Below are positions 29,001-44,000 of a stretch of DNA of 64,000 nt, in pieces. The notes under the pieces were generated by a model. The model was given only the letters and a program-made list of their open reading frames with translations. It searched no databases and was not told the origin of the DNA. Source of the stretch: Mytilus californianus (lineage: Eukaryota; Mollusca; Bivalvia; Mytilida; Mytilidae); NCBI RefSeq assembly GCF_021869535.1, contig NW_026262593.1, positions 72,978,822 through 73,042,821 of the forward strand. Direction: 5' to 3'. Within the stretch, counting starts at the first letter, position 1; every line of letters begins with the position of its first letter. Both the position numbers and the translations under genes were made by a program.

Positions 29001-32000
29001 TGTAAAATTAATGCAAGATTTGTTTGAATAGACCAGATGTTTACACAGATGTTAATGGAGCTTACTCTATAATGCTCTACTTTCCTTATTATAAAAGTGC
29101 TATAGATTTAATTGACATCTTAATGGATCATGATAATTATTGTCACATAAACTGCTGAGAAGAGCTTACTTAAAAAGCTCCAAGCATGCTCGGAGCTTCC
29201 TCGTAAGAATAAATCTATGATCCCTTATATTTTGTTTTAGTCCGATCAATAAATCCATTGCAAAAAAATATATATACCAGTATGTCAATTTCATGTGCTA
29301 TTTGATTTTGGAGGGGAATACAAAACACACACAAATATTTTGGTTAGGTTTGATCAATAAAAGAATCTAAAAATATATATATGTTGAATTAATGTGCTAT
29401 TTGATTTGGGAATGTCATTTTAAATGATATTTTTTATTTACAGCAATCAGAGAAAGCCGCCTTGTTAATAAGGCAGTATGTAAAAGATAGCTTATATGAC
29501 AGAATAAGTACACGACCATTCCTCATCAATATAGAAAAAAGATGGCTGGCATTTCAATTACTTTGTGCTCTCAACCAGTGTCATAAAACAAAGGTAATGA
29601 CAAGAGTTTGAAGCTTATACCAATGAAAGTTGACAGCAAACCAACAACACAAAATATGAAAAGACATCTAGAGGTTAAAATAAAGTATTTCAAGCTGTAA
29701 TATCCAGTCTAGAAAAATGATACAAATACAAGTAAAAATCCGAAACCATCAAAGTATAATTACGAAGTTGAGAATGGAAACGGAGAATGTGTCAAAGAGA
29801 CAACCACTGGACCAAAGAGCAGAAAACAGCACCAATGGGTCTTCAACACATAAAGAAAATCGTGCACCTGGAGGCGGGTTTCAGCTGGCCCCTAAACAAA
29901 AATGTGTACTAGTTCAGTGAAAACTCCTAAACATATACATGTAAATGAACCAAAATTTAAAAAAACATACAAGACTAACAAAGGCAAGAGGCATCTGACT
30001 TGGGACAGGCGCAAAAATATGGCGGGATTAAACATGTTTTTGTGCGATCTCAACCCTCCCCATATACCTCTAGCCAATGTAGAATAAACAAACACACAGC
30101 AATACGCACAGTAAAAAAGATGTGGCAGTTTTATAACTTTCGAGCACCATTACTGTACTCAGATTCAAAAATCAACCAATCAAAATACTGGATTTTATGT
30201 TTCAAATACAAATCTTGTAATTGAGCACTGAGTAAAGTTTTATGACCAAGAGCCCTGCCATCAACACTGAATCCTTGAAATAAAAAAACATTAAGATTTG
30301 ACACAAGGCTCTCACTTAGAAGGTTCCTGGCTTAGAACAGGCACATCTGGCATTAGAGTGGTGTACAATTATCGTACTCTGACTCAGAAATCAACCAATT
30401 AAAATACTATTGAATTTTGAACTCCTAGTACTGTTTTATGAACCAAAGGCCTGGTTAAAAAATCTAAAGTACTTTTTCAGGATTTAAATTTCATTAATAA
30501 AGATGAAATTGACACTATAATGCTGACACATCATACAACATAAAATAGAAATATAATTAAAAAGTGTTTTAAAAATATAACACTAAAGTTAACTTATGTT
30601 AATTTTACCACAATATCAAATGTTTTTATTGTAACCATGGTTATATATTTCAGGTTTACCATGGTGATATAAAGTCAGAAAATGTCATGGTTACAGGATG
30701 GACATGGCTACTGTTGTCTGATTTTGCCAGTTTTAAACCTGTCTATTTACCTGAGGTTAGTATTGGGTTATTGGAATACTCTTAAATTCAGATATTTATA
30801 CTCCCGCTTAAAAAAAGGGGGGGTATACTGTTTTACCTCTGCCTGTCCTTCCGTCAGTCCATCCGTCAGTCCGTCAGTCTGTCCGTCCCATTTATCGTCG
30901 CATTTTTCTCAGGAACTACTTGACAAGGATTTCTGAAATTTGGTTTCAGGGTTTATATAAGTAAGTTAAACTGTGTGATGCGTTATCAGATTCATCACTC
31001 AACAACTTCCTGTTTACCGAACACTTGTATTATTTTACACATGATAGCCAAGTTGAAAATTTTCGTCACATTTTTCTCAGGAACTACTTGACAAGGATTT
31101 CTGAAATTTGGTTTCAGGGTTTATATAAGTCAGCTATACCGTGTGATGCGTTTTCAGATTCATCACTCAACAACTTCCTGTTTACCGAAATATTTCGGCG
31201 GGGGTATCATCAGTGAGCAGTAGCTCACAGTTTTACATGTTTTGCAAGCATTTATTTTTATGGAGATTGTTGAAAAATGGACAAAAATACCTGATTAATT
31301 ATTATGATTTCAGGAAAATGTTATTATTCAGCATTCTTTGAGTCACTGTGACCTATTTTATAGGCTAAAGTACTTTTACTTCTCTAGGATAAAATTTTTA
31401 GCAAATTTTTAGGAGCTACAAATTAGAAGCTGATCTATGTTCAAAAAAATAAAATAACAAAAATACTGAACTTCAAGGAAAATTCAAAACTGAAGTTCCT
31501 TTATGAAATGGCAAATCAAAAAGCTCATACACATCAAATGAATGAAAACAATGGTCGTATTCCTGACTTGGTACTGTCAAATAGTCTAAACGGAAATCAT
31601 TAATTTATTTGAATTTTTTCAGGACAATCCTTCAGATTTCTCTTACTTCTTTGATACATCAAGACGTAGAACTTGTTACGTTGCACCAGAGAGATTTGTA
31701 GAAGGAGGTTGGAAGACGGCAGAGGTTGGAGGTCAAACTGCTAACCTTGACATTACAGATAGTAGTGATGTCAAAAAAGGAGAACTCACTCCGGCTATGG
31801 ATATATTTTCTGCAGGGTATGAATTTAAATTGAATGTGAATAATTAAGAGAATATATATATATAATGCTTAGTAAAAATCCAGGATTTGTTTGATGTAGG
31901 GGATAGGCACCTCTAAGCATGCTAAGTGCTTCAAAAGGATACATTGTGCATGCTTCACTCGTGAAACCTGTATAAAAAGGAAAGATGTGGTATGATTGCC

Positions 32001-35000
32001 AGTTAAACAACTTTCCACCGCAGACATAATGACATAAAATTTAGCAAATATATGTCAACTGAGGGCCTTCAACAATGAGCAAAACCCATACAGCATTGCA
32101 ACCTTTAAAAGGCCCCAATATGAGAAATGTGAAAAAATTCAAACGAGAAAACTAACTGCATGATTTATGTGCAAAACAATGAACGAAAAACAAATATAAT
32201 ATACAGCAATATATTCTTGGATGTAACTCTTTTAACCTTAGAGTCAGCTTAATAACTCCCCAACAAACAAATTCTGGATAATCTCAGCTGCTCTGGAATG
32301 GCGATAATGTCCTACTTGTCTTGTGGCAAATTGAACAGGTGATAATCTACCAAAACATACTGTGGATTCATAAATATCCGTTGGATACCAATTTTCGGGG
32401 ATTTCGTGGGTACTGGCCGGCATGGGAACCACAAATTTATATGTTCAACGAATAACAAATTTTCTTAAGAAATGTATGCAGAAGTTGCCTAAACAATGAA
32501 ACTAAATATCCATGAAAACTTTTCTTCAATCCACAAAAATTGGTACCCACAAAAAATATTTTTTTTCCTGTTTTTTTTGTAATAAAGTGTATTGAATAAT
32601 TATTTCAGCTGTGTTATAACTGAGTTATTTACAGAAGGAACCCCGCCATTTGATTTATCACAGTTATTAGCTTACATCAATGGAGAATATAGTCCATGGA
32701 AAGTTCTAGAAAAAATAGATGATGGTAGTATAAGGGTAAGTTATCATATACTTAAGGATGTTCGCTACTCTGTTTCAAAATAACAGGTTTTTTAAAGACT
32801 GTTATAAAAATTGATAGTATATGAATAAAGGAATTAAAAAAGCAGAAAAAAATGAAGGGTCCATGTGCTTGTTTTCAAGATATAATCCATTGAAAATTTG
32901 GTGGGAAATGATTCTCTCTAGATTTTTCATACATTTAACATTGGAACTTTTTTTCTTCAAAACTATGAAAAATACAAGGATTTTATACGATTTTAAAATA
33001 TGGCTTTTTAAACTATATGTAATAAAAATATGAAAAGAAAAGTAAGGGTTTGCGGGTTAAATGTTTTAATGGCACTACATGGATAAAACCAGAGGATTCC
33101 CAACATCTGGCAACAATTCAAAAACAAGAGGAGCAAACATCCTTAAGATTCCTGAATAGGTGTAATAATTTATTCTGTATTTTATGCCACAGCCACTAGG
33201 CAGTTGGGGATATAGCATTATCAATGTCTGTCACACTGTCATTTTGAAATAGTATAGTTATTTTGAAATTCTTGGTATTAAAGCTGCTGGGAAGAGCCTA
33301 CTTAAAAAGCCCTGAGCATCCTCCAAGCATGCTTGGAGCTTCCTCCTTAGAATAAATCTATGATCCCTTACATCTGCAGATTTGGAGTTGACTTTTTGGT
33401 ACGTTAATGTTATATAATGACAGTTTGTGCTTTGTTGCAGTTGACTGACATTTTGGGGATTAAGATGAAGGGAGGTTCTTTCATGTTTATGGACATATTT
33501 TATTTATCAGGCCAATATCTTTTGAATGTGAAATTACCTCTTCTACCCTCTTTTCCCATTTTCAATAAATTGTGTTGTGAGTAAGGAGGATGCCTAAAAT
33601 ATTGAATATAATGTAATAATTCATAAAATATTTTTTGTAAATACAGTTTTCAATTTGAATAAATTCATGATAAACTTAACAATTTCTACACAAATTGGGT
33701 GATTGTTCAGAAACTTCAAAGCTCATTTTCATTTTGTTTTTCAGGACTTGATAAGACACATGATAAAAAAAGAACCAAACCACAGACTGTCTGCTGAGGA
33801 ATATATGATACAACAGCGAGGCAAAGCTTTCCCAGAATATTTCTTCTCTTTCCTAAAATTATATCTGCAAAGGTTTGCGACAGCACCAATTCTACCTCCA
33901 GATGACAGAATTATAAGGTAACTATGACAACTTAATTAGGCACGAAAAATCATTTTTGTATGAAATGAAAGATTAAGAATTTTTTTAATGTTTATTTTGA
34001 ATAATAACGTAATTGTATGAAGTAAAGATAGAAGGGTATATTTTGCCTGTTTTTTCGGATAAGAAATTCCTTTTTTTGTACTTGTGAACTTCCTGGGAAA
34101 GGTGCACTCTTATATGCAATTAACGGTTTGTTGGAATTTGATAGCAGAAACAGGCTTAGGTCTGGTTGGACATGAAATGACTGTCCATTTATTTAGATTT
34201 AAGATACAATTGCTATTAAATAATATCTATTTACTACATGCAATCTGTAACTGTTTTATTTGTTCTAATGGTACATGTACATTGAACTATCATGACTATA
34301 CGATTGTGTTAATATGTTGTATGTTTGCTTTTTTTTTTTTTTTTTTTTTTCTCTTATTATTATTTTTTTTACTTGTATTGTATATGAGGGCCTCAGGGAT
34401 GATTAGTAATTGTAACTAACTGTGTTTACCCTCTTTAAATAAAGAATTTATTATTACTATAATTATTAATGCTGGAAATTGCAGAGTTTTACATAGAAAG
34501 CAATATGACCATGAAATTGTGGTTTTTATACCTTTTCATGACTAAATCCTGAAAAATTAATACTCTACATATTAAAATGAATCCTCCTTAAAATTTCTAT
34601 ATACTTACAATTTGTATACTGTTAAAAAACTTAATTTCATGAATACTTTATTTCGTGTAAAAGCCTTTTTAGCCAAGTTCACAGCAATTTATTTTGAAGA
34701 TTTTCAATGTTTTCATGTAATTTTATAAAGGAAGGCAAAAATATCACTTATTCATGAATATTTATTTTGTCATTATTTTTCTTCTCGTGAAATATTTGTT
34801 GGTTTACAGAACATACTTCAATTTCAGATTAAAAAAAGATTTTTCTAAAATAACAAAGAATTTATGTGTGAAAGAAGATCACTGCGAGGAAAATGTTGGA
34901 CTGGTTCTTGTGCTCTCATTACTGGAATCCAGTTCAAGGAAATTACACGTAAGGAAACATAAATCTAAAAAAACTAACCATTGACTGTCCAGATTTCAAT

Positions 35001-38000
35001 AGTATTCAAAAAAATATTTAAGCAACTAGGTTTATCAATAATTTTCAATGGCCTTCAACAATGAGAAAAACCGATAACGTATAGTCGGCTATATATGTAT
35101 GGTAATTCTATCTATATCATTCTTTTAAAGAGTTTCGAGAATGATAAAGACTTTTTTATTTCAATGTTTTTGTCAATTTTTGTTTCAGTTTTTATTTATT
35201 GAAAGGTTCTTATCATACCCTCCAAAAAAGGATTTTTTTGCTAGGATATATAGGAATAACTCTTTTCATCTGTCTGTCTATGTACCTTGTCAGTGCAACA
35301 CCTTTTAAATTGCTCGACAAATATTAATGAAACTTTACACAGTTGTAGAACACAAGCTGTGTATGTTCAAAAAGCCTAGTCAAATATATTAAGGGGAGAT
35401 AATTGAGTTTAGTAACTTTGATACACTTATATTTTGGTGGGGGGGGGGGTATCCTTTTGTGAGTTCATTCACAGTACTAGTTTGCTATGTTTATGGCTAA
35501 AATACCCCAAAAAAACTTGTTTTTTATACCCCCGCTTTAAAAAAGTGGGGGTATACTGTTTTACCTCTGTCTGTCCATCCGTCAGTCCATCCGTCAGTCC
35601 GTCCGTCCGTCCCATGAATATTTTTCGTTGCATCTTTCTCAGGAACTACATTACAAGGATTTCTGAAATTTGGTTTCAGGGTTTATATGAGTCAGCTATA
35701 CTGTGTGATGCGTTTTCAGATTCATCACTCAACAACTTCCTGTTTACCTTATACTTTTAGCGGGGCGGGGTTATCATTAGTGAGCAGTAGCTCACAGATT
35801 CACTTGTTGTGAATTCTGATTTAATTTTTTTTTGCACATATCCCCCTTTAAAGCGGTTTGTTTTATTTAAACTTTTACAAACACAAAAGTCTTGGTATAC
35901 ACTATGAATCATATCTCTTTTCTTATTTCAGTTTTTTAACACTAAGATAATGGCTCTACAACTTCTACTTGACTTCTCTAAGTACTTAACTACTGACATT
36001 ATACTGGATAGAATAGTTCCTTATATGGTAAGTTCTGACACAGTTATTGGATTTAGATGATTTATCTTTAAGTACCTGACTATTTAAACTACATATTGAT
36101 ACTGAGTAGAATAGTGTCTTTATATATGGTAAGTTCTGACAGAGTTATTGACCCTGAATGATTTATCTCTAAGCACCTAACAAAAGATATTATGCTGGAT
36201 AGAATTGTTCCTTATATAGTAAGATCTGACAGGGTTATTGGTCCTAGATGATCTATCTTTAAGTACCTAACTATTCAAACTACATATTGATACTGAATGG
36301 AATAGTGTCTTTACTGTCTTATATGGTAAGTTCTGACAGAGTTATTGGCCCTGAATGATTTATCTCTAAGCAAATAACAAAAGACATTATGCTGGATAGA
36401 ATATTTCCTTATATGGTAAGTTCTGACAGAGTTATTGTACTTTAGTTATGACAGAGTTATTGTCCTTGACCTTTGGTCCCTGAGCTATGACAGAGTTATT
36501 ATCACTGATCTATGGCAGAGTTATTTTCCCTGGATGATGTATGTCTATGTACCTAACTAACCACAGATATGATACTGGATAGAATTGTTCCTTACATGGT
36601 AAGTTCTGACAGAGTTATTGACCATGGAAGATGTATCTTTAAGTACCCAACTACAGATGTGATACTGGATAGAATAGTTCCTTATATGGTAGGGTGTGAC
36701 AGAGTTGTTGGCCCTGGAAGATGTATCTTTAAGTACCCAACTACAGATATTATACTGGATACAATGTTTCCTTATATAGTAAGTTCTGACAGAGTTATTG
36801 GCCATGGATAATTTATCTCTAGGCACCTAACTACAGATATTATGTTGGATAGAATAGTTCCTTATATGGTAGGGTGTGACAGAGTTGTTGGCCCTGGAAG
36901 ATGTATCTTTAAGTACCCAACTACAGATATTATACTGGATACAATGTTTCCTTATATAGTAAGTTCTGACAGAGTTATTGGCCATGGATAATTTGTCTCT
37001 AGGCACCTAACTACAGATATTATGTTGGATAGAATAGTTCCTTATATGGTAGGGTGTGACAGAGTTGTTGGCCCTGGAAGATGTATCTTTAAGTACCCAA
37101 CTACAGATATTATACTGGATACAATGTTTCCTTATATAGTAAGTTCTGACAGAGTTATTGGCCATGGATAATTTATCTCTAGGCACCTAACTACAGATAT
37201 TATGTTGGATAGAATAGTTCCTTATATGGTAGGGTGTGACAGAGTTGTTGGCCCTGGAAGATGTATCTTTAAGTACCCAACTACAGATATTATACTGGAT
37301 ACAATGTTTCCTTATATAGTAAGTTCTGACAGAGTTATTGGCCATGGATAATTTATCTCTAGGCACCTGACTACAGATATTATGTTGGATAGAATAGTTC
37401 CTTATATGGTAGCGTGTGACAGAGTTGTTGGCCCTGGAAGATGTATCTTTAAGTACCCAACTACAGATATTATACTGGATACAATGTTTCCTTATATAGT
37501 AAGTTCTGACAGAGTTATTGGCCATGGATAATTTATCTCTAGGCACCTAACTACAGATATTATGTTGGATAGAATAGTTCCTTATATGGTAGGATGTGAC
37601 AGAGTTGTTGGCCCTGGAAGATGTATCTTTAAGTACCCAACTACAGATATTATACTGGATACAATGTTTCCTTATATAGTAAGTTCTGACAGAGTTATTG
37701 GCCATGGATAATTTATCTCTAGGCACCTAACTACAGATATTATGTTGGATAGAATAGTTCCTTGTATGGTAGGATGTGACAGAGTTATTGGCCCTGGATG
37801 ATGTATCTTAAAGCACTTAACTACCTCACTGTAAATGAAGTACTTAGACCACTTAGCCACCAAGGCTCCTTAATGTGTGAATTGAATTGACTAGTTCTTG
37901 GCGTAATATAACTACTTGATTTTAAAGCTCAATGTTAAAAACAGTTTCTATCAATATAAAAATGACTTTTTTCCATTATAAACTTATTTTGATTTAAGAG

Positions 38001-41000
38001 TTATTGCATTTATTACTTTTTGTCCATTCCAGTTGCATTTTGCAAATGACCACTTTCCTCGAGTGAGAGCAGAGCTTGTAAGAGTAATAACACAGTGTCT
38101 GAAAACCATAAAATCTGTACCTCGAAGGTAAATATTATTTTATTATAGATTTCATTGTTGAAATTCAAAACAATGTTTCCTTATATAGTAAGTTCTGACA
38201 GAGTTATTGGCCATGGATAATTTATATCAAATTTAAGCATTTGCTTGTCATATTAACAATACATTCATTTAAGAATTATAATTTTTGTTGAGAAAATGTC
38301 TCAGGACTTTTCAGATAAAAGACATGTGCGAAAAATTTAATCGTAAACTGCATGAATCATAAGAATTTCAATATATATTACTGGAAGTGTATTTTTGTTT
38401 TTAGTGTTAAAAAGTGTTGAGAAATATAGGATTTGCTGAAAATATTTTTTAAAGCATAACCTAGGTTTGGAAAAAATCCAGAGGGTGATGAAATATAAAG
38501 GAAAAGATTGCATTTTTATTTAGTGCTGATTTAAAATTTTATTCTTTCTACTTGGGTTATCTTGGGAAAACAATCTTTCTGAACATTACTTTCCTTTTCA
38601 TTCTCAAAATTTGAAGACCTTGAATATACCAACGAACAATAAAAAACACTAAAACAGAGCAATTTTTAATTAATATTTTCCGTTATAATACATCTCATAT
38701 GATGAGAAAAAATGAAAACAACACTATCAGGAATGCTCAATGCTGAATATTTGAAATCCAAAGATGTATAAAACCTAAACAATTGAAGAGCTATATGATC
38801 ATAAACGACCTAAAAATAATAGCCAAATCCATCTAATATCAATTTTGCCTAAGGGAGTTGAAACTTTAGAAAGTGTGAATTTCAAAGAGTTTTTCTTTCT
38901 TTTTTATCTGTTTTTTTCATCGAGAGTCAGCTGACATTGCCATAATTTCATTTTAAATTTTTCAGTGATGCCAACATTTTTCCTGAATATATTTTCCCTT
39001 CACTGGTAAGTAAATTTTTAAATAAATTTGTATGAATATTTGCCAATTATTTTTTTGACCTGTTGTTAATAATTTAATTGCTTGTTTTGTTTCAACTCAT
39101 GATTAATTGAAATTTTTATAACATCAGATTTATTTACTATGAATAAAAAGAGATGAATATAAAATTTATTTTTGGCCAAAAAGATGCTTACATTTAATTT
39201 GTGATTTCATGACTTTTTATATCTTTCTATGTGGTATTGGTTTCACTCATTGTGTAAGGCTGTACAGTGACCTTTAATTGTTAATTTTTAAGTCATTTGG
39301 TCTCTGGTAAAGAGTTCGTCTTATTGGCAACCATCCACAACTTCTTATTTCTGGTTTGCTTATTGTTGAAGGCCGTACGGTGACCTATTTTGTATGAATT
39401 AAAGGTATTTAGCACATACCTATTAAAAGGAGAACACTATTAAGAATCTTTTAAAGCTTAAATAACAACCATTTCTCAAACCAAAGTTGATAGCTCCCCC
39501 TCACGCTTAAAAATTACTTCATGGTATGTTAAATGATAGGAGGGATATAACATATTTACTGTGAAAAGAGGTAAAATCTGTATTGCTTAAGAATAATGTT
39601 ACAAAAAGGTTTCAAGCAAGAGTATATATTATCCCCTGCTTTATTCTCCATTTATGTGAACGACTTTATTAAGACCACATGAAAAAACTGTCAGCTATAT
39701 TAAAATGTTTTGGTATACATGGTAACTAAACTGATAGTTAACAGCCTGATATGAGGTTATGGCATTCAAAGTTAATTTGACATATAAAATTATTAAATTT
39801 GACCTTTCCTAATAACATATATAGTTTTACTCTCTTCATTTCAGTCAAATCTGACACAAGATCCATCAGCTATGGTGAGAGCAGCATATGCTGAAAATAT
39901 TGCACAACTGGCTGAAACAGGCCTCCGGTAAGCTACAGAACAAGTCAGTAAAATCTTATGCTTAGAATACACAATAATTAGTTTGAATAGCTAGCACAAA
40001 CTGCTGTTTGTGATCAGGGTCCTGCTGCATAGAATACACAATAACTAAATTAATTAAGGTACATGTAAGCCATTTGATTTATCACACATGTTAACAAGTA
40101 TTTTAATGATCAGGGTATGATGAAATAGTTCAACTGGAGTGATCACTACACTAGACAACTCTGAGGTTGTGTATTGGAACTGTGCTAGTAGCCTTGTGTG
40201 TTCCATTTCTATCTTAATTGACAAGGATCACCTGTTTTCATCCAGGAGGTCAAATGATCACTTCATGTACTCACATTTCCTTCTCAAATTAAAACTGGCC
40301 GCCTGGTATAATATATCCAAGATCTCTGAAACAAACAAACAAACAAAGAAGGATCAGATCACATATTTACAGACTACAAAAAAAGTTAAGTACAAGGGTT
40401 TTTGGGTAATTTTTTTGGGGGGGGGGGATCTTCATTATCTATTGTCAGAATGTCCTTTTATGTAATGTCTCTCCATTTTCATTGAGCTTGCGATGAAAGT
40501 TGCAAAAGCAAGACATGGGGATTGTACATTTTGTCGGCAGTAGCAGCAATCTCATCATCAACATTTAGGTTCAGTCTGTGGTTTTATTTTAGGAATACTG
40601 TAAATTCAGAAATTATTGCGTGCATTTATTATTGCGATTTTGTCATTTTAGAATAAAATGCGATTTTAATTTTTGCGATATTGAGAAAAATCCTGTTTAG
40701 TTCATATCAAAAATTTCAAAATGCGAGTTTAAATTATTGCGATTATAACCCTGTCGCATTTTTCGCAATAATAAAAACATCGCAATAATTTCTGAATTTA
40801 CAGTAGTAAGTTTTGTCAAACCTTCATGGTACATTATGAAACTTGGACAGCAGATTCTGCATGGTCAAGGAATAGCATCTTGAGAAAAAAGTTTAAATGT
40901 TTATCATTATTCCAAATTTTTCTTATAAATTGACTTTTAAAGCAATGAAAGCGCTGTTTCTTTACTTTTTGTGTGTTTCTTTGCTGTGCATGTACTAATT

Positions 41001-44000
41001 TTGTGTCATGGATGGATACCCCATCTCCTTTGTTTTTCTATTAGTTTTTGGGTTTCAGCACTACACTGACAGCAGCAATCACAGAAGAGATACTTTATTC
41101 TGCAGATCACATTACAATTTTTTTTGTTTAAATGTTTCATAGGGCTATTCCATTAAATGTATGTGGGAGGGTAGGATGGGACTTTCAAAATATCCCTACA
41201 ACCAAGAACCTTTTTTTTTAGATAATTTTGCATAATGGTAGTAGACGCATACTGAAAAAAGACCCATGACCCACATTCAATAATTAAACTTCCCTTCCTA
41301 CCCTCCCACATACATTTTAATGGAATAGCCCATAGAAATAATCCATAAAAAAAGGCATTGGCAAGCAACATTACATTGTTCAAGTCATACATACTGCATT
41401 TAATAGGGTTTTAGAAATGATGCAGAGAAGTGATTTAGAGGAGAAAGAAGAGGATGAAACAGACAGCACAACATTCCAGGTAAACACCAAATTATATTCA
41501 CACCTGTATCCAAGAGGGTACATCCAGAAAAGCGCTTCGGACGCATGAAATTAATAAACGTGTTGTTTTCAATTTTTTACATCACTGGGACGATACCTCT
41601 GCTGGTGGACTATCGGTCTGAGGGTATCATCAGCTCAGTAGTTAGTACTTCGGTACTGACATGATTTATAACTAACTTTTGTAAAATTGTCCGTTTATAA
41701 ATTTTGAAATTATAAAGAAACTAAGGTTTCAACTCCCTCAGGCAAAGTTGACCTTAGATGAATTTGGCTATTTGTTTTAGGTATTTTTGTCATATAGCTC
41801 TTCAACTGTTTTGGTACTTATACATTCCTCGGATTTCAAATGATTGGCATTGAGCGCTCCTGTTGAAGGTAAATCCAGAAAAGCGCTTCGAATGCATGAA
41901 ATTATTAAACGTGTTGTTTTCAATTTTTCTATCATAAATATGAATAAGTAATGGGTCAGTTCAGGCAGGCAGTAATGCTATAATTTTCTCAATTCCTTTG
42001 CCCATAGCATAAACTTGAATATGATGGCTGATTTCCAAGTGGATTCATTTTCATATACATGTACCGTATGTGGTTAAATTTTAGAGGTAGGAAGTGAGAT
42101 TCAATTTTGCATATCCTGAAAAGTCCTTTGTGATGTGGCTTCTTGAGGTAAAAAATCTATATTTTCACACAAAAAGTTCTCTGAAAATTCTGCCCTTTGC
42201 AAACATTTTATAACTTCAAAGCTTTTACATCGTTCTTGTATGGTCTATTGTTCTTCAAATAGAACAATTGGTTAAGTTTAGTCTCCTGTTCAACATTTTA
42301 GGTTCACATTATAATTTAGTTCCTCAATTTGAGAGGCATTAGGATATTGAGTCTGAAGGTGGTTATAAGTCAATGAGACAGCAATCCAACCTAAAATAAC
42401 CAAAAAGACAGGGTGAATATTATGAGGGCTCAAATATTAAAATGTTTTTCATTTTGGTATTGCAAGATTTAAGGTGGTACCAAACACCTCGACTAAAATT
42501 AATTTGGCTCGTTTAATTTTCATAAAATTTTGACAAAATATTAACGTTGACCCTTTGACAAATACAAAAAAAAAACACACCCTTTTTCGGAAAAATTACA
42601 TTGGGTATTTACAGTGTTCTAGAATTCCTATTTCCCGTCACCCGTGGCAAGTTGATTTAGGTATGGGAAAGTGGAAATTCAATACTTTGTTGTCCTTGGC
42701 AAGTAAAATAAAATTACAGAAACTTCCTATTCATGCAGATCAAACGGTCGATGAAACAATTGTATTCATTTATTTCAATCAAAGTCTCAAAGCAAGATCG
42801 TTGTTGTTGGTGTAAATCATGTAGGGGTTCTAAAGTCTAGGGGAGAGAAACGTGCACACGTGTTTCGTGATCACTGTCATAAATATGCTTGCTAGCTAAG
42901 CAAGGGAAATCCGCCATTTCAAGCATTCATCTGATCTAGACTCAAAAAACTAATAACCAGAATGCAAATGGTAAAAGATAATATCCGGATCTCAAATTCG
43001 TGATTTTTTGCTTGTATTATTATCACTATTTTGTGCCAATACATTTGAATTACTGATGTTATGTCACAAATAGACATGTGTCAAACTAAACTAATTCATT
43101 TCAAAAGAAATACCAGAGTTCATAATTTCAAATTGAACTACATGTATAAACATGCATTGAAAGAAATAACAAAATAATGAAAACATTTTCAAAATAGTAT
43201 AAAATTAAGGGAAAGTTTATTAAAATTGTGGGAAAGTGAATTTTTGATACAAACTTTCCCGTGGAAAGTTGCAAATGTATAAAAATCCTAGAACACTGGG
43301 TATATAGCAGGTTGACAAACACTAATTATATTGAGAAGCTTAATATTTCCTTAACAATAGAATGTGATCAAAATGGTCAGCTGATTTTTACAGAGTTATC
43401 TCCCTGTAGAGTTTTAATTTGTTTTCACATTATTTAGGCCAGCTATGACATGGAGCTATTATCTTTACAAGAGACAATTCAACAAAAGGTCGTGACCTTA
43501 CTGAGTGACCCAGATAATATGGTAAAGCAAGCATTGATGGAGAATGGTATAACCAGGCTCTGTGTATTCTTTGGAAGACAAAAAGGTAATAATCTTAAAT
43601 TTGATGAACCTATGTGTTTCAAAGTTCATGACCTCACCATATGACAAGGTCATTCTGCTATCAGGAATAAAAAAAAATATGCCTTCACTGTCAATGTAAC
43701 TTTCTTTGAAAGAAATGTGTTATTTTGCGTTTGACATAATAGTTGAATTAAAATGCCGCATATATAAATAAGGAGATTGATTTATTAATTATTAATATAC
43801 ATTTATTGACTTTTGATAAGGCAGAGTGTGAATGTCATATCTCTGGGGTCGACAAATCAATTTATCAACTGATATCAAAGTCAACAATTGGTTTATTATA
43901 TGACTTTAATTCATCTCCAATTTTCTAGTTTTTACTCAAAATATTCATCTGCTCCTTGTTTGTATACTAAATATAAATATATAATCTGCCTATGCAGTTG

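Noticed and set aside
31025..31216. Coding frames with Ser-Val-Pro repeats (also 35434, 49524, 56013)
   Set aside because: They arise from GTCC/GTCT tracts and the body of hairpin elements, repeated in several copies without conservation as protein.
36557..37863. Several frames of 60-119 codons on both strands
   Set aside because: They are reading-frame products of the 90/180-bp array, whose unit is a multiple of three. The repeated peptide derives from exon 10 or its complement.
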